64,000 nucleotides of DNA from Natronolimnohabitans innermongolicus JCM 12255 (GTDB lineage: Archaea; Halobacteriota; Halobacteria; Halobacteriales; Natrialbaceae): the NCBI RefSeq assembly GCF_000337215.1, contig NZ_AOHZ01000082.1:1-64000 (forward strand). Direction: 5' to 3'. Shown piece after piece: positions 32,190 to 40,420 of the stretch (its first letter is position 1; each line of letters starts with the position of its first letter). A program made the translations under genes and the position numbers. The notes under the pieces were generated by a model that was given only the letters and a program-made list of their open reading frames with translations, had not been told where the DNA came from and searched no databases.

Positions 32190-33823
32190 CTTTCGACGAC
32201 GGGCGGGACGATGACGAGACGTTCCATCCGCTCGGCGAGCAGTGGCAAGACGACCTCGAGGAAGCGCTCGAGGACACGGAGTACGACGCGGATCTCGGGA
32301 TGGAGATGGCCAAAGACGCCATGCGCGTCACCAAGGGCGAACTCTCCGAGGAGACGTTCAACGAGCGCTACCGCGACGACGTCCTCGAGGAGTTCGGCGA
32401 GGACGGAGAGGCGCTCGCCGAAGAGATGGAGTCGAAAGACGGCGGCTACGTGGAAGGGGCGCTTTCCGCGGTCGGGGCTGGGGAGGATTCCCGCCGCGAC
32501 GTCATGAAGAAGATGGGTGGCGCCGGTGCGGTGGGCCTCGGCGCCTGGGGCGCGGCCGGCGGGAACGATGGTCCCTCGAGTCCCGTCCCCGCACAGGACG
32601 ACCAACAGGAAGCCGACGAACCCGACGACGCGAACGGCGAGGGGACGCAGTACGGGATGACCCTCGACCTCGAGCACTGTGACGGCTGTCTCTCCTGTGT
32701 CGTCGCCTGTGCCGAAGAGCACGACTGGGATCAGGGAGCGAACTGGATGTACGTACTTGCCTACGAGGACGACACCGTTAGCTCCCCGCCTGCCGACGAT
32801 TTCGACTCGACGGAGGATTTCGAGTACCTGATCCGGCCGTGTCAACACTGTACCGACGCGCCCTGTGAGAAAGTCTGTCCGACGACGGCGCGGCACACGC
32901 GCGACTCGGACGGACTCGTGTTGACCGACTACGACGTCTGTATCGGCTGTCGGTACTGTCAGGTCGCCTGTCCCTACGGCGTCAACTACTTCCAGTGGGA
33001 AGAGCCGGAAGTCGGGGAGGACGAACTCGACGAAGACCACATGTACGACGTGCGAGACCGGCCAGTCAGCGCGCGCGGACCGCGAGGAGTCATGGAGAAG
33101 TGTACGTTCTGTCCGACGCGAAACGACGGCAGTCTCGGCGAAGAAATGGTCGGCACGACCGCCTGCGAGGACGCTTGTCCGCCCGAAGTAATCCAGTTCG
33201 GTAATATGAACGATCCGAACAGTGATCCGCAGCGGTACAATAACAACACCGCCAAGAGTCGGACGCTCGTTCGGACGGCCGGCAACCTCCCGTCGCTCGA
33301 GGAGTTCGAGGAAACGATCGACGGCGAAGACGAAGAGATAGATGCCGTCATCGACGCCGTCGAAGACCTCGACGAGGAGATGGTTGGACTGCTGTTGGCC
33401 ATCTACATCGTCGGCGAAGACGGCGAACCGGAGGGCGACGAGAGCAGTTCTCTCGCCGAGCAGGAAGCCGAGGCGATGGAGTACGTCGAGGCGCTCGCCG
33501 ACCACGGGATCGACCTCGAGGACGAGGATCTGCTCCTCGAGTTCGACCTCGCCGAAGAACCGGACGACGACGAGGAGTTCGACGGTGCGAGCGAAGACCT
33601 CGCTCAGGAAGTCCTCGACGACTTCGCGGGCGACGTCGAGTCTCGGTTCAAGCTCCTCGAGGACGTCGGGACGGATCCAAACATCATCTACCTCGGTAAC
33701 GAACCGGGTCCGGACGCCGAACAGGTCGAAGGACCGGTTGCCTACGACAGCGTCGATCAGACGGACAACCGCAAGGACGTTCTCGACGAAGGCACCGTCG
33801 GTCCGGACGGCCCTTCCATCTGA
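32183..33823 (+). CDS. Four-cluster ferredoxin subunit (DmsB/PsrB/NrfC-type)
   Basis: A 546-residue iron-sulfur protein of the DMSO-reductase electron-transfer class. Sixteen cysteines form four [4Fe-4S] sites: C166/169/172/176, C220/223/228/232, C253/256/259/263 and C307/310/328/332. The N-terminal 100 residues are acidic and helical (HPLGEQWQDDLEEALE). A twin-arginine-like motif SRRDVMKKMGG with a Gly/Ala stretch sits internally at residues 103-121, so export, if any, would need an unusual long n-region. The C-terminal 190 residues are acidic and lack cysteines. No molybdopterin subunit or NrfD-type membrane anchor lies nearby, so its partner is unknown. The GTG start is uncertain because of the overlapping short ORF. 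Confidence 0.85.
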   Translation: MVTFDDGRDDDETFHPLGEQWQDDLEEALEDTEYDADLGMEMAKDAMRVTKGELSEETFNERYRDDVLEEFGEDGEALAEEMESKDGGYVEGALSAVGAGEDSRRDVMKKMGGAGAVGLGAWGAAGGNDGPSSPVPAQDDQQEADEPDDANGEGTQYGMTLDLEHCDGCLSCVVACAEEHDWDQGANWMYVLAYEDDTVSSPPADDFDSTEDFEYLIRPCQHCTDAPCEKVCPTTARHTRDSDGLVLTDYDVCIGCRYCQVACPYGVNYFQWEEPEVGEDELDEDHMYDVRDRPVSARGPRGVMEKCTFCPTRNDGSLGEEMVGTTACEDACPPEVIQFGNMNDPNSDPQRYNNNTAKSRTLVRTAGNLPSLEEFEETIDGEDEEIDAVIDAVEDLDEEMVGLLLAIYIVGEDGEPEGDESSSLAEQEAEAMEYVEALADHGIDLEDEDLLLEFDLAEEPDDDEEFDGASEDLAQEVLDDFAGDVESRFKLLEDVGTDPNIIYLGNEPGPDAEQVEGPVAYDSVDQTDNRKDVLDEGTVGPDGPSI

Positions 33824-33968
33824 TCGCGCGCTTTTAGCTCCCCTTCCTTTCACCTTCCGTTCCGCCGACTCGGCTCCGATCGGACCACGTTCAGAACCGT
33901 TTCGGCTCGTTTCGGTTCGGTTCGGTTCGACTCGCCGTCTTCATTACGACCCCCACGAACACCCACGT

Positions 33969-34172
33969 ATGGACATGCGTCAGCGGGTCATCGTCGCCGC
34001 GCTCTGGATCGGCGTCGCGGCACTGATGGCTATCACGCTCGAGCCGGGAGTACCGTCGGACGCGGGCGAAATCGCACGGCTGTTCGTCGTCGTCGTCGCG
34101 CTCTTTCTCGCCGGCGTCTATCTGCTCGATCCGAAGGGTGTCGTTACGCAGTTTTCGGATCAGAAACAGTAG
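33969..34172 (+). CDS. Small two-helix membrane protein
   Basis: A 67-residue protein starting MDMRQRVIVAALWIG, with two hydrophobic helices (about 7-24 and 37-54) separated by a short acidic loop and a polar tail VTQFSDQKQ. Family and function are unknown. The last 25 bp of the gene are duplicated in tandem directly after its stop codon (34173-34197). It is convergent with the isopropylmalate-synthase-like gene, 59 bp away. Confidence 0.6.
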   Translation: MDMRQRVIVAALWIGVAALMAITLEPGVPSDAGEIARLFVVVVALFLAGVYLLDPKGVVTQFSDQKQ

Positions 34173-34197
34173 TACGCAGTTTTCGGATCAGAAACAG
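34145..34197. repeat. 25-bp tandem duplication at a gene end
   Basis: TACGCAGTTTTCGGATCAGA plus AACAG occurs at 34145-34169 and again at 34173-34197, separated only by the TAG stop codon. This is a recent small tandem duplication of the 3' end of the membrane-protein gene. Confidence 0.9.
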
Positions 34198-34231
34198 CAG
34201 GAGAGTCGATGGCGCGCGTTCCGTCGTGTCG

Positions 34232-35809
34232 TCAGTCGTCGGCCGGCGCGAGCGGCTGCTGGTCGGCCGCGAGCAGTCGATCGAGGGCGTCGACCATCGC
34301 CTCGACGCTGGCGCGGGTGATGTCGGCCTCGCTTCGCGCGACGGTGACCGAGCGATCGTTGCGGACCATCGTCACCTCGACCGTGACGACGGCGTCCGTG
34401 CCGCCGGTGACGGCGTCGACGTGGTAGGAGTCGAGTTCGGCGTCGGCCATCGAACCGAGCGCCTCGCGGACCGCCGAAACCGCCGCGTCGACGGGACCAG
34501 AGCCGGTGCCGCTGGCGACGCGTTCCTCGCCGCCGACCTCGAGGCGAATGCTCGCCGTCGGAACCGGCCCGCCGCTGGTCGCGTTGAGATCGAGCAGGTC
34601 GACGACGCGTTCGCGGTCGTCGCCGGTGACGTCCTCCGCGATCGCCAGCAGGTCGGCGTCGGTCACGCGGCGTCCGCGGTCGCCCAGTTCCGTGACGCGC
34701 GTCGCGATCTCGGCGATTTCCTCGTCGGACGCCTCGACGTTGTGCTCCTCGAGGGTCGCCTTGACGCCCGCGCGGCCCGTGTGCTTGCCGAGGGCGAGTC
34801 GGCGCTCGCGGCCGACCGTCTCGGGCGCGTAGGGCTCGTACATCTTGTCGTCCTTCAGCGTCCCGTCGGTGTGGATGCCGCTCTCGTGGGTGAAGGCGTT
34901 CTCGCCGATGACGGCTTTGTTCGGCGCCAGCTGAACTCCCGTCGCCCGGGAAACGAGCTGTGCGAGGTCGTAGAGCTGCTCGAGTTCGAGCGTCTCGACG
35001 TCGTAGACGTGTGAGAGCGCGATTGCGACCTCCTCCAGGGCGACGTTGCCGGCGCGCTCGCCTAAGCCGTTTACCGTACAGTGGACGAGGTCGGCGCCCG
35101 CGGAGACCGCGGAGAGGGCGTTCGCGACGCCCAGCCCCAGATCGTCGTGGGTGTGTGCGCTGACCGGCCCGATCTCCGCGAGTCGGGAGACCGCCTCGGC
35201 GGTACGCTCCGGGCCCGTGTGGCCGACGGTGTCGGCGAAACAGAGCCGATCGGCGCCGGCGTCCGCGGCCGTCGCCATCAGCTCTTCGAGGTAGTCCAGA
35301 TCCGCGCGCGAGCCGTCCTCGCCGATGACCTCGACCCAGAGGCCGTGGTCGGTCGCGTACTCGACGAGTTCGGCCGTCGTCGCGAGGTTGTCCTCGCGGG
35401 AAGTGCCGACCTTCCCCTCGACGTGACGGTCGCTCGAGGGAACGACGATGTGGACGCCGTCGACGTCACACTCGAGTGCGAGGTCGACGTCGGACGTCAT
35501 CCCGCGACAGAAACTCGTCACGAGGGCGTCGAGATCGAGGTCGGTCACCCTCGAGATGGCCTGGCGCTCGCCGGCGCCGGTACAGGCGCTGCCCGCCTCG
35601 ATGACGGCGACGCCCGCGCGCTCGAGGCCGCGAGCGATCTCGACCTTTTCGTCGGGCGACAGCGAGACGCCGGGGGCTTGCTCGCCGTCGCGAAGGGTGG
35701 TATCGAGAAGGCGGACTGTACGGTCTGGTGCGATCGTGTCGGCGGCGGAGTGAGTCACAGGTAGAAGCGAATCGGTTGGTGTAGCAGGCTGTTCATCGGA
35801 GAATTTCAC
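34232..35809 (-). CDS. 2-isopropylmalate / (R)-citramalate synthase family enzyme
   Basis: A 525-residue DRE-TIM metallolyase that condenses acetyl-CoA with a 2-oxoacid, for leucine (isopropylmalate) or isoleucine (citramalate) synthesis. The catalytic motif LLDTTLRDGEQAPG covers residues 34-47 (R40, D41), metal-binding HTHDD is near residue 223, and NGLGERAGN follows. The last ~125 residues form the LeuA-type regulatory domain for feedback inhibition. It stands alone, away from leuBCD or ilvBNC genes, which mildly favours the citramalate branch; active-site residues do not decide it. The GTG at 35809 is the longest start. The first 30 residues are non-conserved, so a later start is possible. 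Confidence 0.85.
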   Translation of the reverse strand: MKFSDEQPATPTDSLLPVTHSAADTIAPDRTVRLLDTTLRDGEQAPGVSLSPDEKVEIARGLERAGVAVIEAGSACTGAGERQAISRVTDLDLDALVTSFCRGMTSDVDLALECDVDGVHIVVPSSDRHVEGKVGTSREDNLATTAELVEYATDHGLWVEVIGEDGSRADLDYLEELMATAADAGADRLCFADTVGHTGPERTAEAVSRLAEIGPVSAHTHDDLGLGVANALSAVSAGADLVHCTVNGLGERAGNVALEEVAIALSHVYDVETLELEQLYDLAQLVSRATGVQLAPNKAVIGENAFTHESGIHTDGTLKDDKMYEPYAPETVGRERRLALGKHTGRAGVKATLEEHNVEASDEEIAEIATRVTELGDRGRRVTDADLLAIAEDVTGDDRERVVDLLDLNATSGGPVPTASIRLEVGGEERVASGTGSGPVDAAVSAVREALGSMADAELDSYHVDAVTGGTDAVVTVEVTMVRNDRSVTVARSEADITRASVEAMVDALDRLLAADQQPLAPADD

Positions 35810-36267
35810 GCCCAGCCGGGTTGCCCCGACTTCCTCTATCCTCGGACATGGTATGCGATGCTATTGCATCATGTGCTCTTAAATCCGCCGGTCCCAGATC
35901 GTCGGTGGCCGTCGAGATCGACGAAACGAACGTTTCACTGGTTTCACTGGGCTCTCCAGGCTGTTCAAACCATGTGCGGTAGCGCACGCTGAAACGAGGT
36001 GAGCCACTGGCAAATGAGCCACTGGCAAACTGCGCTTCGGCGTCGTGTGGGGCTGTTACAAGCGCTAGCGAGTGACGGCTTGGGAGTGACGGCTCGGAAG
36101 ACGCACGCGTCTGCCAGTGGATAAGCGAGGGAGCGCCGCGACCGACCGAATCGGTCGGAGAGTGGGAATCTCGCCGCCAGCAGTAGTCGCGTCCTCCGAT
36201 CCGTTTCCCCACGAGTGAGAGCCCACCCGAACACCCTTCCACCCCCCCGTTGTATCGTCCCGCGAGC
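35810..36267. other. Regulatory intergenic region upstream of the LeuA-type gene and hpt
   Basis: 458 bp between divergent genes. On the minus strand it has a TATA-like GATTTAAG (35878-35885), a perfect palindrome GATGC-TATT-GCATC (35857-35870) at the expected transcription start, and a short ORF beginning MSEDRGSRGNP that overlaps the synthase start. Nearer hpt, two short tandem duplications are seen: GAGCCACTGGCAAA (36001-36014 and 36016-36029) and GAGTGACGGCT (36070-36080 and 36084-36094). No further gene. Confidence 0.5.
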
Positions 36268-36834
36268 ATGGATTCGAACCTGGAGCCGCTCGCCCGCTCG
36301 CTCCGCGACGCGCCGGTCGTCGACCGCGACGGCTACGAGTACTTCGTCCACGGCGTCACCGACGGCATCCCGCCCCTCGAGCCGGCCGTCCTCGAGGCGG
36401 TCGCCGACGGCATCCGCGACCGAATCGACCTCGAGGGCGTCGACAAACTCGTCGCGCCCGAGGCGATGGGTATCCACCACGGAACGGCGCTCTCGATCGC
36501 GACGGGGATCCCGCTGGTCGTCGTCCGCAAGCGCGAGTACGGCTTCCCCGAGGAGGTCGCCGTCCACCAGACGACCAGCTACGGCGAGGACGAACTCTAC
36601 CTCAACGGCGTCGACCCCGGCGACCGCGTCGTGCTGGTCGACGACGTGCTCTCTTCGGGCGGCACGATCGAGGCCGTCTGTGAGGCCCTCGAGGCAGCCG
36701 AAGCCGAGGTATCCGATATCGTCGTCGTTCTCAGACGCGTCGATGCGGATCACGAGGACGTCTCGCGCGAGGTAACGAACCTGCTCGACGTTCGGGTTCG
36801 AGACGGCGCGCTCGAGGTTCTGGATTCCGAGTGA
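36268..36834 (+). CDS. hpt: Hypoxanthine/guanine phosphoribosyltransferase
   Basis: A 188-residue purine-salvage enzyme of the archaeal HPRT type, which transfers the PRPP ribose-phosphate to hypoxanthine or guanine. The PRPP-binding motif VVLVDDVLSSGGT covers residues 121-133 with D125 and D126. LVAPEAMGIHHGTALS and VRKREYGFPEEVAVHQ are the family's further substrate loops. The ATG at 36268 (MDSNLEPLARSL) is chosen over a TTG-led extension. Related archaeal proteins are sometimes annotated as adenine phosphoribosyltransferase, so base preference is not certain. Confidence 0.87.
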   Translation: MDSNLEPLARSLRDAPVVDRDGYEYFVHGVTDGIPPLEPAVLEAVADGIRDRIDLEGVDKLVAPEAMGIHHGTALSIATGIPLVVVRKREYGFPEEVAVHQTTSYGEDELYLNGVDPGDRVVLVDDVLSSGGTIEAVCEALEAAEAEVSDIVVVLRRVDADHEDVSREVTNLLDVRVRDGALEVLDSE

Positions 36835-36888
36835 ACGAGCCGGTGGTCTAGATGGGGTCGTCCTCGAGCACGTCGAATACGCACCGCG

Positions 36889-37365
36889 TTACGGCGGATC
36901 GACGACTCCGTTCGGCTCTTCGAGCGATTCCGCGTCGTACAGCGTTCGCCAGAGCGTGACCGTTGCTCGCGCGACGAGTTGAACCTGCCGAACGTCGATA
37001 CACGACGCTTCGACGGCGCCGTCGTCGCTCGACGCGTCCGGCGGTGGATGGAAGTGTGACTCATCGTCGGGCGCCGGATACTCGTGTGGATGAACGTCCC
37101 AGCGGAGGTTTCGACCGCGATCGTCCGTGTAGTGGATGTTGTAATCGTTCGTCGTCGACCATCGCACGTCGAACCGTCCGCGACTCGCAGGACCGATTCC
37201 ATCGGCGAGCGAAATTCGCAGTTCGTCCGGGTTCAGCGGATCGTCCAGCGCGGCGGTCGCCAGCGGTTCCATCCCTTCGACGACGTCGCGAAACTCGAGG
37301 AGGGAACGCCGGTCCGAGGCCCCGCGAAGCGAGTGGGATTCGGTCCCGTCGTCACCACCAGACAT
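36889..37365 (-). CDS. DUF6516 (TumE-like) putative toxin
   Basis: A 158-residue protein resembling the DUF6516/TumE toxin-like family. The central block RGRFDVRWSTTNDYNIHYTD, then GRNLRWDVHPHEYPAPDD and SHFHPPPDAS, carries the conserved aromatic, His and Asp residues. In TumE-type systems this protein is the toxin partner of a helix-turn-helix antitoxin. It starts three bases after the stop of the winged-helix gene, so the two are one transcriptional unit. The C-terminal part (LVARATVTLWRTLYDAES) is helical. Toxicity is inferred from the family and gene pair, and no activity can be read from the sequence. Confidence 0.65.
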   Translation of the reverse strand: MSGGDDGTESHSLRGASDRRSLLEFRDVVEGMEPLATAALDDPLNPDELRISLADGIGPASRGRFDVRWSTTNDYNIHYTDDRGRNLRWDVHPHEYPAPDDESHFHPPPDASSDDGAVEASCIDVRQVQLVARATVTLWRTLYDAESLEEPNGVVDPP

Positions 37366-37368
37366 CGC

Positions 37369-37896
37369 TCACGCCGACCCCTGATTCGGCTCTCCGACGA
37401 CGTCTCCGGCCTGATCCAATGCGAGCGCAACTTTCGCAAAGCTCAGGTTCCGCCGCGTCGACCGCCAATCCCACAGCAATTCGCGATCGATATCGCCCTC
37501 GTTCCACGCGACGTCTTCCGGACTCTCGAGTCCCGTCTCCTCCCGATAGGCCTCGAGTTCGTCTTGCATCTCGTTTACTTTCGCGAACAGCGTCGACGAA
37601 TCCGTGTTGCGGAGCATATCCCGCGCCTGTTCGAACACCAACGACTCCCACGAGCGACGATAGCGCGTCGCCCCGCTATCGGGTGCCGCCGTTTTCTCGA
37701 CGAATCCCTGGTCGGCGAGCGCTTCAAGGTGTCTCCGAGCGGTGGTTTCCGAAACCAGCGCCTCGGTGGCCGTCTCGCCGGCTGTCAGTCCGTCGTACTC
37801 GGTACTCACGACCGCCCGGACGCGCTGTTGTGTCGTCGTCTCGGCTTTCCACGCGGCCCTGGACGCTTCGTTGATGTCGTCGGGTGACCCTCCCAT
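37369..37896 (-). CDS. Winged-helix protein (DUF7342-like), putative antitoxin/regulator
   Basis: A 175-residue DNA-binding protein. Residues about 18-75 form a winged helix (TTQQRVRAVV, LVSETTARRHLEALADQGFV, then the wing TRYRRSWESLVF). A long helical C-terminus follows with LFAKVNEMQDELEAYREETG and a Trp-containing RELLWDWRSTRRNLSFAK segment. Such proteins pair with DUF6516 genes in haloarchaea. The ATG at 37896 (MGGSPDDINEASR) is supported by a TATA element GATTAATTATTG 21-32 bp upstream; the frame itself extends to 38172. Autoregulation by the pair is plausible but not shown. Confidence 0.72.
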   Translation of the reverse strand: MGGSPDDINEASRAAWKAETTTQQRVRAVVSTEYDGLTAGETATEALVSETTARRHLEALADQGFVEKTAAPDSGATRYRRSWESLVFEQARDMLRNTDSSTLFAKVNEMQDELEAYREETGLESPEDVAWNEGDIDRELLWDWRSTRRNLSFAKVALALDQAGDVVGEPNQGSA

Positions 37897-37916
37897 ACCA
37901 GTGGCTACAATAGCTC

Positions 37917-37928
37917 CAATAATTAATC
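37917..37928 (-). promoter_or_regulatory. TATA element of the wHTH/DUF6516 operon
   Basis: GATTAATTATTG on the minus strand, within an unusually AT-rich 37910-37960 block, 21-32 bp before the ATG at 37896. It fixes the operon start. Confidence 0.55.
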
Positions 37929-38011
37929 TGCGGAATAGTATATTACTCTCGATGGGAGAAACATCTCGGTTACTACCGACCCCTAACCGATTCGCCCGCC
38001 GATAGCGACCG

Positions 38012-38401
38012 TCAGCCGTCCTCGAGAACCACCCGATCGCCGGCCTCGACGCCCTCGGCGGCGCCGGCGGGCAACTCGAGCATGAGATCGCACTCCTCGC
38101 GGGCGAAACTCCGCCACGGCCGTAGTCGTTCGACGCGCTGGACGACGCCGTCGGCGACCCAGATCGCGTCAATCGGGAAGAAGACGAACAGCATGTGAAC
38201 GTCGCGAACCGAGGTCGTCTCGAACCGAAACGCCAGCGCGTAGTCGTCGGGAATCGAGCGACGAAACATCAACCCGCGAGTCTGACTGAGCAGCGTGTCG
38301 GCGACGTCGACGGTCGTCGCCAGTAGCCGTCGGTCACTCACGTCGCCGCGATCGCCGTTACCCGACTCGCCGCCCGCAACCGGTTCGTGTACCAAACGCA
38401 C
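38012..38401 (-). CDS. DUF192 family protein
   Basis: A 129-residue small protein of the DUF192 (UPF0127) family. The conserved core is TLLSQTRGLMFRRSIP, ALAFRF, VHMLFVFFPIDAIWV, then VVQRVERLRPW and LELPAGAAEGVEAGD, a compact beta-barrel of unknown function often found as a secreted or membrane-associated protein. It starts at GTG 38401 (VRLVHEPVAGG); the much longer upstream frame runs antisense-like through the transporter gene. It lies 65 bp downstream of the MFS gene and may be co-transcribed. Confidence 0.85.
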   Translation of the reverse strand: MRLVHEPVAGGESGNGDRGDVSDRRLLATTVDVADTLLSQTRGLMFRRSIPDDYALAFRFETTSVRDVHMLFVFFPIDAIWVADGVVQRVERLRPWRSFAREECDLMLELPAGAAEGVEAGDRVVLEDG

Positions 38402-38466
38402 GCCCTCGAGTCCGTAGTCGGGGACGAAAAAGCTTCTCGCCCGTTCCTGCCCGATTCCGGACGGAG

Positions 38467-39792
38467 TCACCGCGGACCGGACCGCGTCGAACTCGCCGCG
38501 GTCGCCGCGTCGGCCCGGTCGCGCCGGTCGCGAACGACGAGCCAGCACGCACAGAGGAAGCCGACGGCGACGGTGCCGGCGAGGATGCCGAACGCGATCC
38601 GGTAGCCGAACTCGGTGTAGGCGACGGTGCCGCCGACGGTCTCGCCCGTCTGGTAGGCGTCGAGAGCGACACCCATGATCGTCGGCAGGATCGTGCCGCC
38701 GACGAAGCCGGCGGTGTTTACGGTCGCCGTCGCGACGCCGCTCGCGCCGGCGGGGTAGCGTTCTTTGACGACCGACAGCGAGAGCATCGCGGCGCCGAAG
38801 AGAAACCCGCTGGCCAGGTAGGCCAGCGCGACGACGGGCAGCGGCGGCCGTCCGAAGACGGGAATCGTCGCGAGCGCGGCCGCGTACACGCCGATACCAA
38901 CTGCCATCGGAAGCAGGCGCCGCTCGAGTCGGTCCGAGAGCCAGCCGATGGTCGTCGGGCCGAAGAGGACGCCGACCGAGGCGAGCAGCGTGAAGTAGGA
39001 GGCCGTCGTCACGTCGAGGTCGTAGACGACGACCACGTATGGGACGCCCCACATGCCGACGAGGGTCAACATCGCGCCGTTGCCGGCGAAGAAGACGACC
39101 GACAGCAGCCACTGATCGAGGTCCGTCGCGAGCGTTCGCAGGTGACCGCCCAGCTCCGAGAGGGTAACCGATGGCTGCTCCGGGACGCCCTCGATCGGCT
39201 CGAGGCCGGCGGCGGCCGGCGACTGGCGCGCGAGGACGAAGACCGAACCCGCGGCGACGACGCCGACGGCGCCCAGTCCGGCGATCGTCGGCCGCCAGCC
39301 GAACGCGTCGACGGTGACCGCAAGCGGCGTCGTCGCGAGGATCGCACCGAGACCCGCGATGCTGCCGGTGAGGCCGGTCATCGTCGCGAACTCGTCGTCG
39401 CGGTACCAGTTCGCGCAGAATCGGAGGATGGAGACGAAGATCACGCCGCTGCCGAGCCCGATGAGCGCTCTCGAGGCGAACGCCGCGAGGTAGCTCTCAC
39501 TGAGCGCGAAGCCGACCGCGCCCAGACTCAGAACGACGCCGCCGATCGAGCCGACGTAACGCGGACCCACGCGGTCGGCGAGGACGCCGGTGGGGATCTG
39601 GATCGCCGCGTAGATGAGGAAGAACGAGGCGTGCAGCGTCCCCAGCTGGGCCGCGGTCGTCTCAAAGTCGACGGTCAGGCGCTCCGAGAGGACGGCCGTC
39701 GAGAGCCGGTGGAGGTTCACCAGCAAGAAGACGGTCGCTAGCGCTCCCCACGCGAGCCACCGCCGTTTCGTCGGGTCCGACAGCACGTTCAC
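38467..39792 (-). CDS. MFS transporter
   Basis: A 441-residue permease of the major facilitator superfamily with twelve predicted helices. The loop 2-3 signature appears as GVLADRVGPRYVGSIGG (G-x-L-aDR-x-G-x-R/K). The second half has GWLSDRLERRLLP at the equivalent place. The opening MNVLSDPTKRRWLAW followed by VFLLVNLHRLSTAVLSERL is similar to hexuronate/nitrate-type and other anion-cation symporter members, but substrate motifs are not clear. It shares direction with the DUF192 gene behind it. The acidic, Ser-rich tail is short. Confidence 0.88.
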   Translation of the reverse strand: MNVLSDPTKRRWLAWGALATVFLLVNLHRLSTAVLSERLTVDFETTAAQLGTLHASFFLIYAAIQIPTGVLADRVGPRYVGSIGGVVLSLGAVGFALSESYLAAFASRALIGLGSGVIFVSILRFCANWYRDDEFATMTGLTGSIAGLGAILATTPLAVTVDAFGWRPTIAGLGAVGVVAAGSVFVLARQSPAAAGLEPIEGVPEQPSVTLSELGGHLRTLATDLDQWLLSVVFFAGNGAMLTLVGMWGVPYVVVVYDLDVTTASYFTLLASVGVLFGPTTIGWLSDRLERRLLPMAVGIGVYAAALATIPVFGRPPLPVVALAYLASGFLFGAAMLSLSVVKERYPAGASGVATATVNTAGFVGGTILPTIMGVALDAYQTGETVGGTVAYTEFGYRIAFGILAGTVAVGFLCACWLVVRDRRDRADAATAASSTRSGPR

Positions 39793-39944
39793 GCGGAAAC
39801 CGTTTCACGAGCGGACGTGTAAGCGTTCCGAGCGTGAGAACGCGCAACCGCTGGCGAGCATGTAAACGGTTCGAGCGAGGAAGCCGCTGCTCGCAGGAGT
39901 GGTTGTGGTCGTACGGAGAAACGGCTCGCCGTGCGAGCGGCCGC

Positions 39945-40211
39945 TCAGATACGGCCGACGTTCTCGACGCCGACGCTTTCGACGCCGTCGACCTCGGTGA
40001 AGTTCTCCTCGACGGCTTCCGTGCCGCCCGCGCCGTCGGGGACGATCACGGTCGGGTAGAGCGCGACGAGGCCGAACGCGACCTCCTCACGTTCGACGCC
40101 GTTGATCTTGGCGCCCTCGGGGAGGCTGCTCTCGAGTCGCTCCTGGAGCGCGTCCAGGTCGATTTCGGGGCTGTCCGGCATGACCTTGATCTTGGCAGCT
40201 ACTTTTCCCAT
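39945..40211 (-). CDS. ef1B: Translation elongation factor 1-beta
   Basis: An 88-residue archaeal EF-1beta, the guanine-nucleotide exchange factor for EF-1alpha. It opens [18 protein letters not shown] and has the typical ferredoxin-like fold segments [21 protein letters not shown] and [22 protein letters not shown]. It is the second gene of a two-gene unit: the zinc-finger microprotein gene ends only 7 bp before its ATG. The frame is open to 40355, but the family start is clear. This gene pair is known in other haloarchaea. Confidence 0.95.
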   Translation of the reverse strand: MGKVAAKIKVMPDSPEIDLDALQERLESSLPEGAKINGVEREEVAFGLVALYPTVIVPDGAGGTEAVEENFTEVDGVESVGVENVGRI

Positions 40212-40218
40212 GGTACTC

Positions 40219-40398
40219 TCAGGGTCCGGTGAATTCGCAGTCGGGGCACTCGTAGAGGTTGCTCTGCTTGCGGCACTTGGCACAGCGGTAAATCTGGGCG
40301 CCACAGTCGGGGCACTTGAACGCCGCGGCGTTGGTGCCCGCGATGTTGATCCCACAGGAGACGCAGGATCGAGCCTGCTGATCGTCCGTCGTACTCAT
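40219..40398 (-). CDS. Zinc-finger microprotein (HVO_2753-like)
   Basis: A 59-residue protein with four CPxCG-type knuckles making two zinc sites: C12-x2-C15, C28-x2-C31, C38-x2-C41 and C49-x2-C52 ([32 protein letters not shown]). Length and motif order match the haloarchaeal HVO_2753-type protein, studied in Haloferax for effects on swarming and biofilm. It is the first gene of the EF-1beta operon. A TATA element AGTTTAAAAA lies 23-32 bp upstream. It is too short for typical gene finders. Confidence 0.88.
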   Translation of the reverse strand: MSTTDDQQARSCVSCGINIAGTNAAAFKCPDCGAQIYRCAKCRKQSNLYECPDCEFTGP

Positions 40399-40420
40399 AC
40401 CCCTCCCTTTCCGCCCGGCG

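Noticed and set aside
32156-33853. 565-codon minus-strand frame over the ferredoxin gene
   Set aside because: The opposite strand encodes 16 ordered Fe-S cysteines; the antisense frame is Val/Arg-rich shadow.
35793-36269. 158-codon minus-strand frame upstream of the synthase
   Set aside because: It crosses the TATA box, palindrome and microduplications; only its last codons (the MSEDRG… ORF) are considered.
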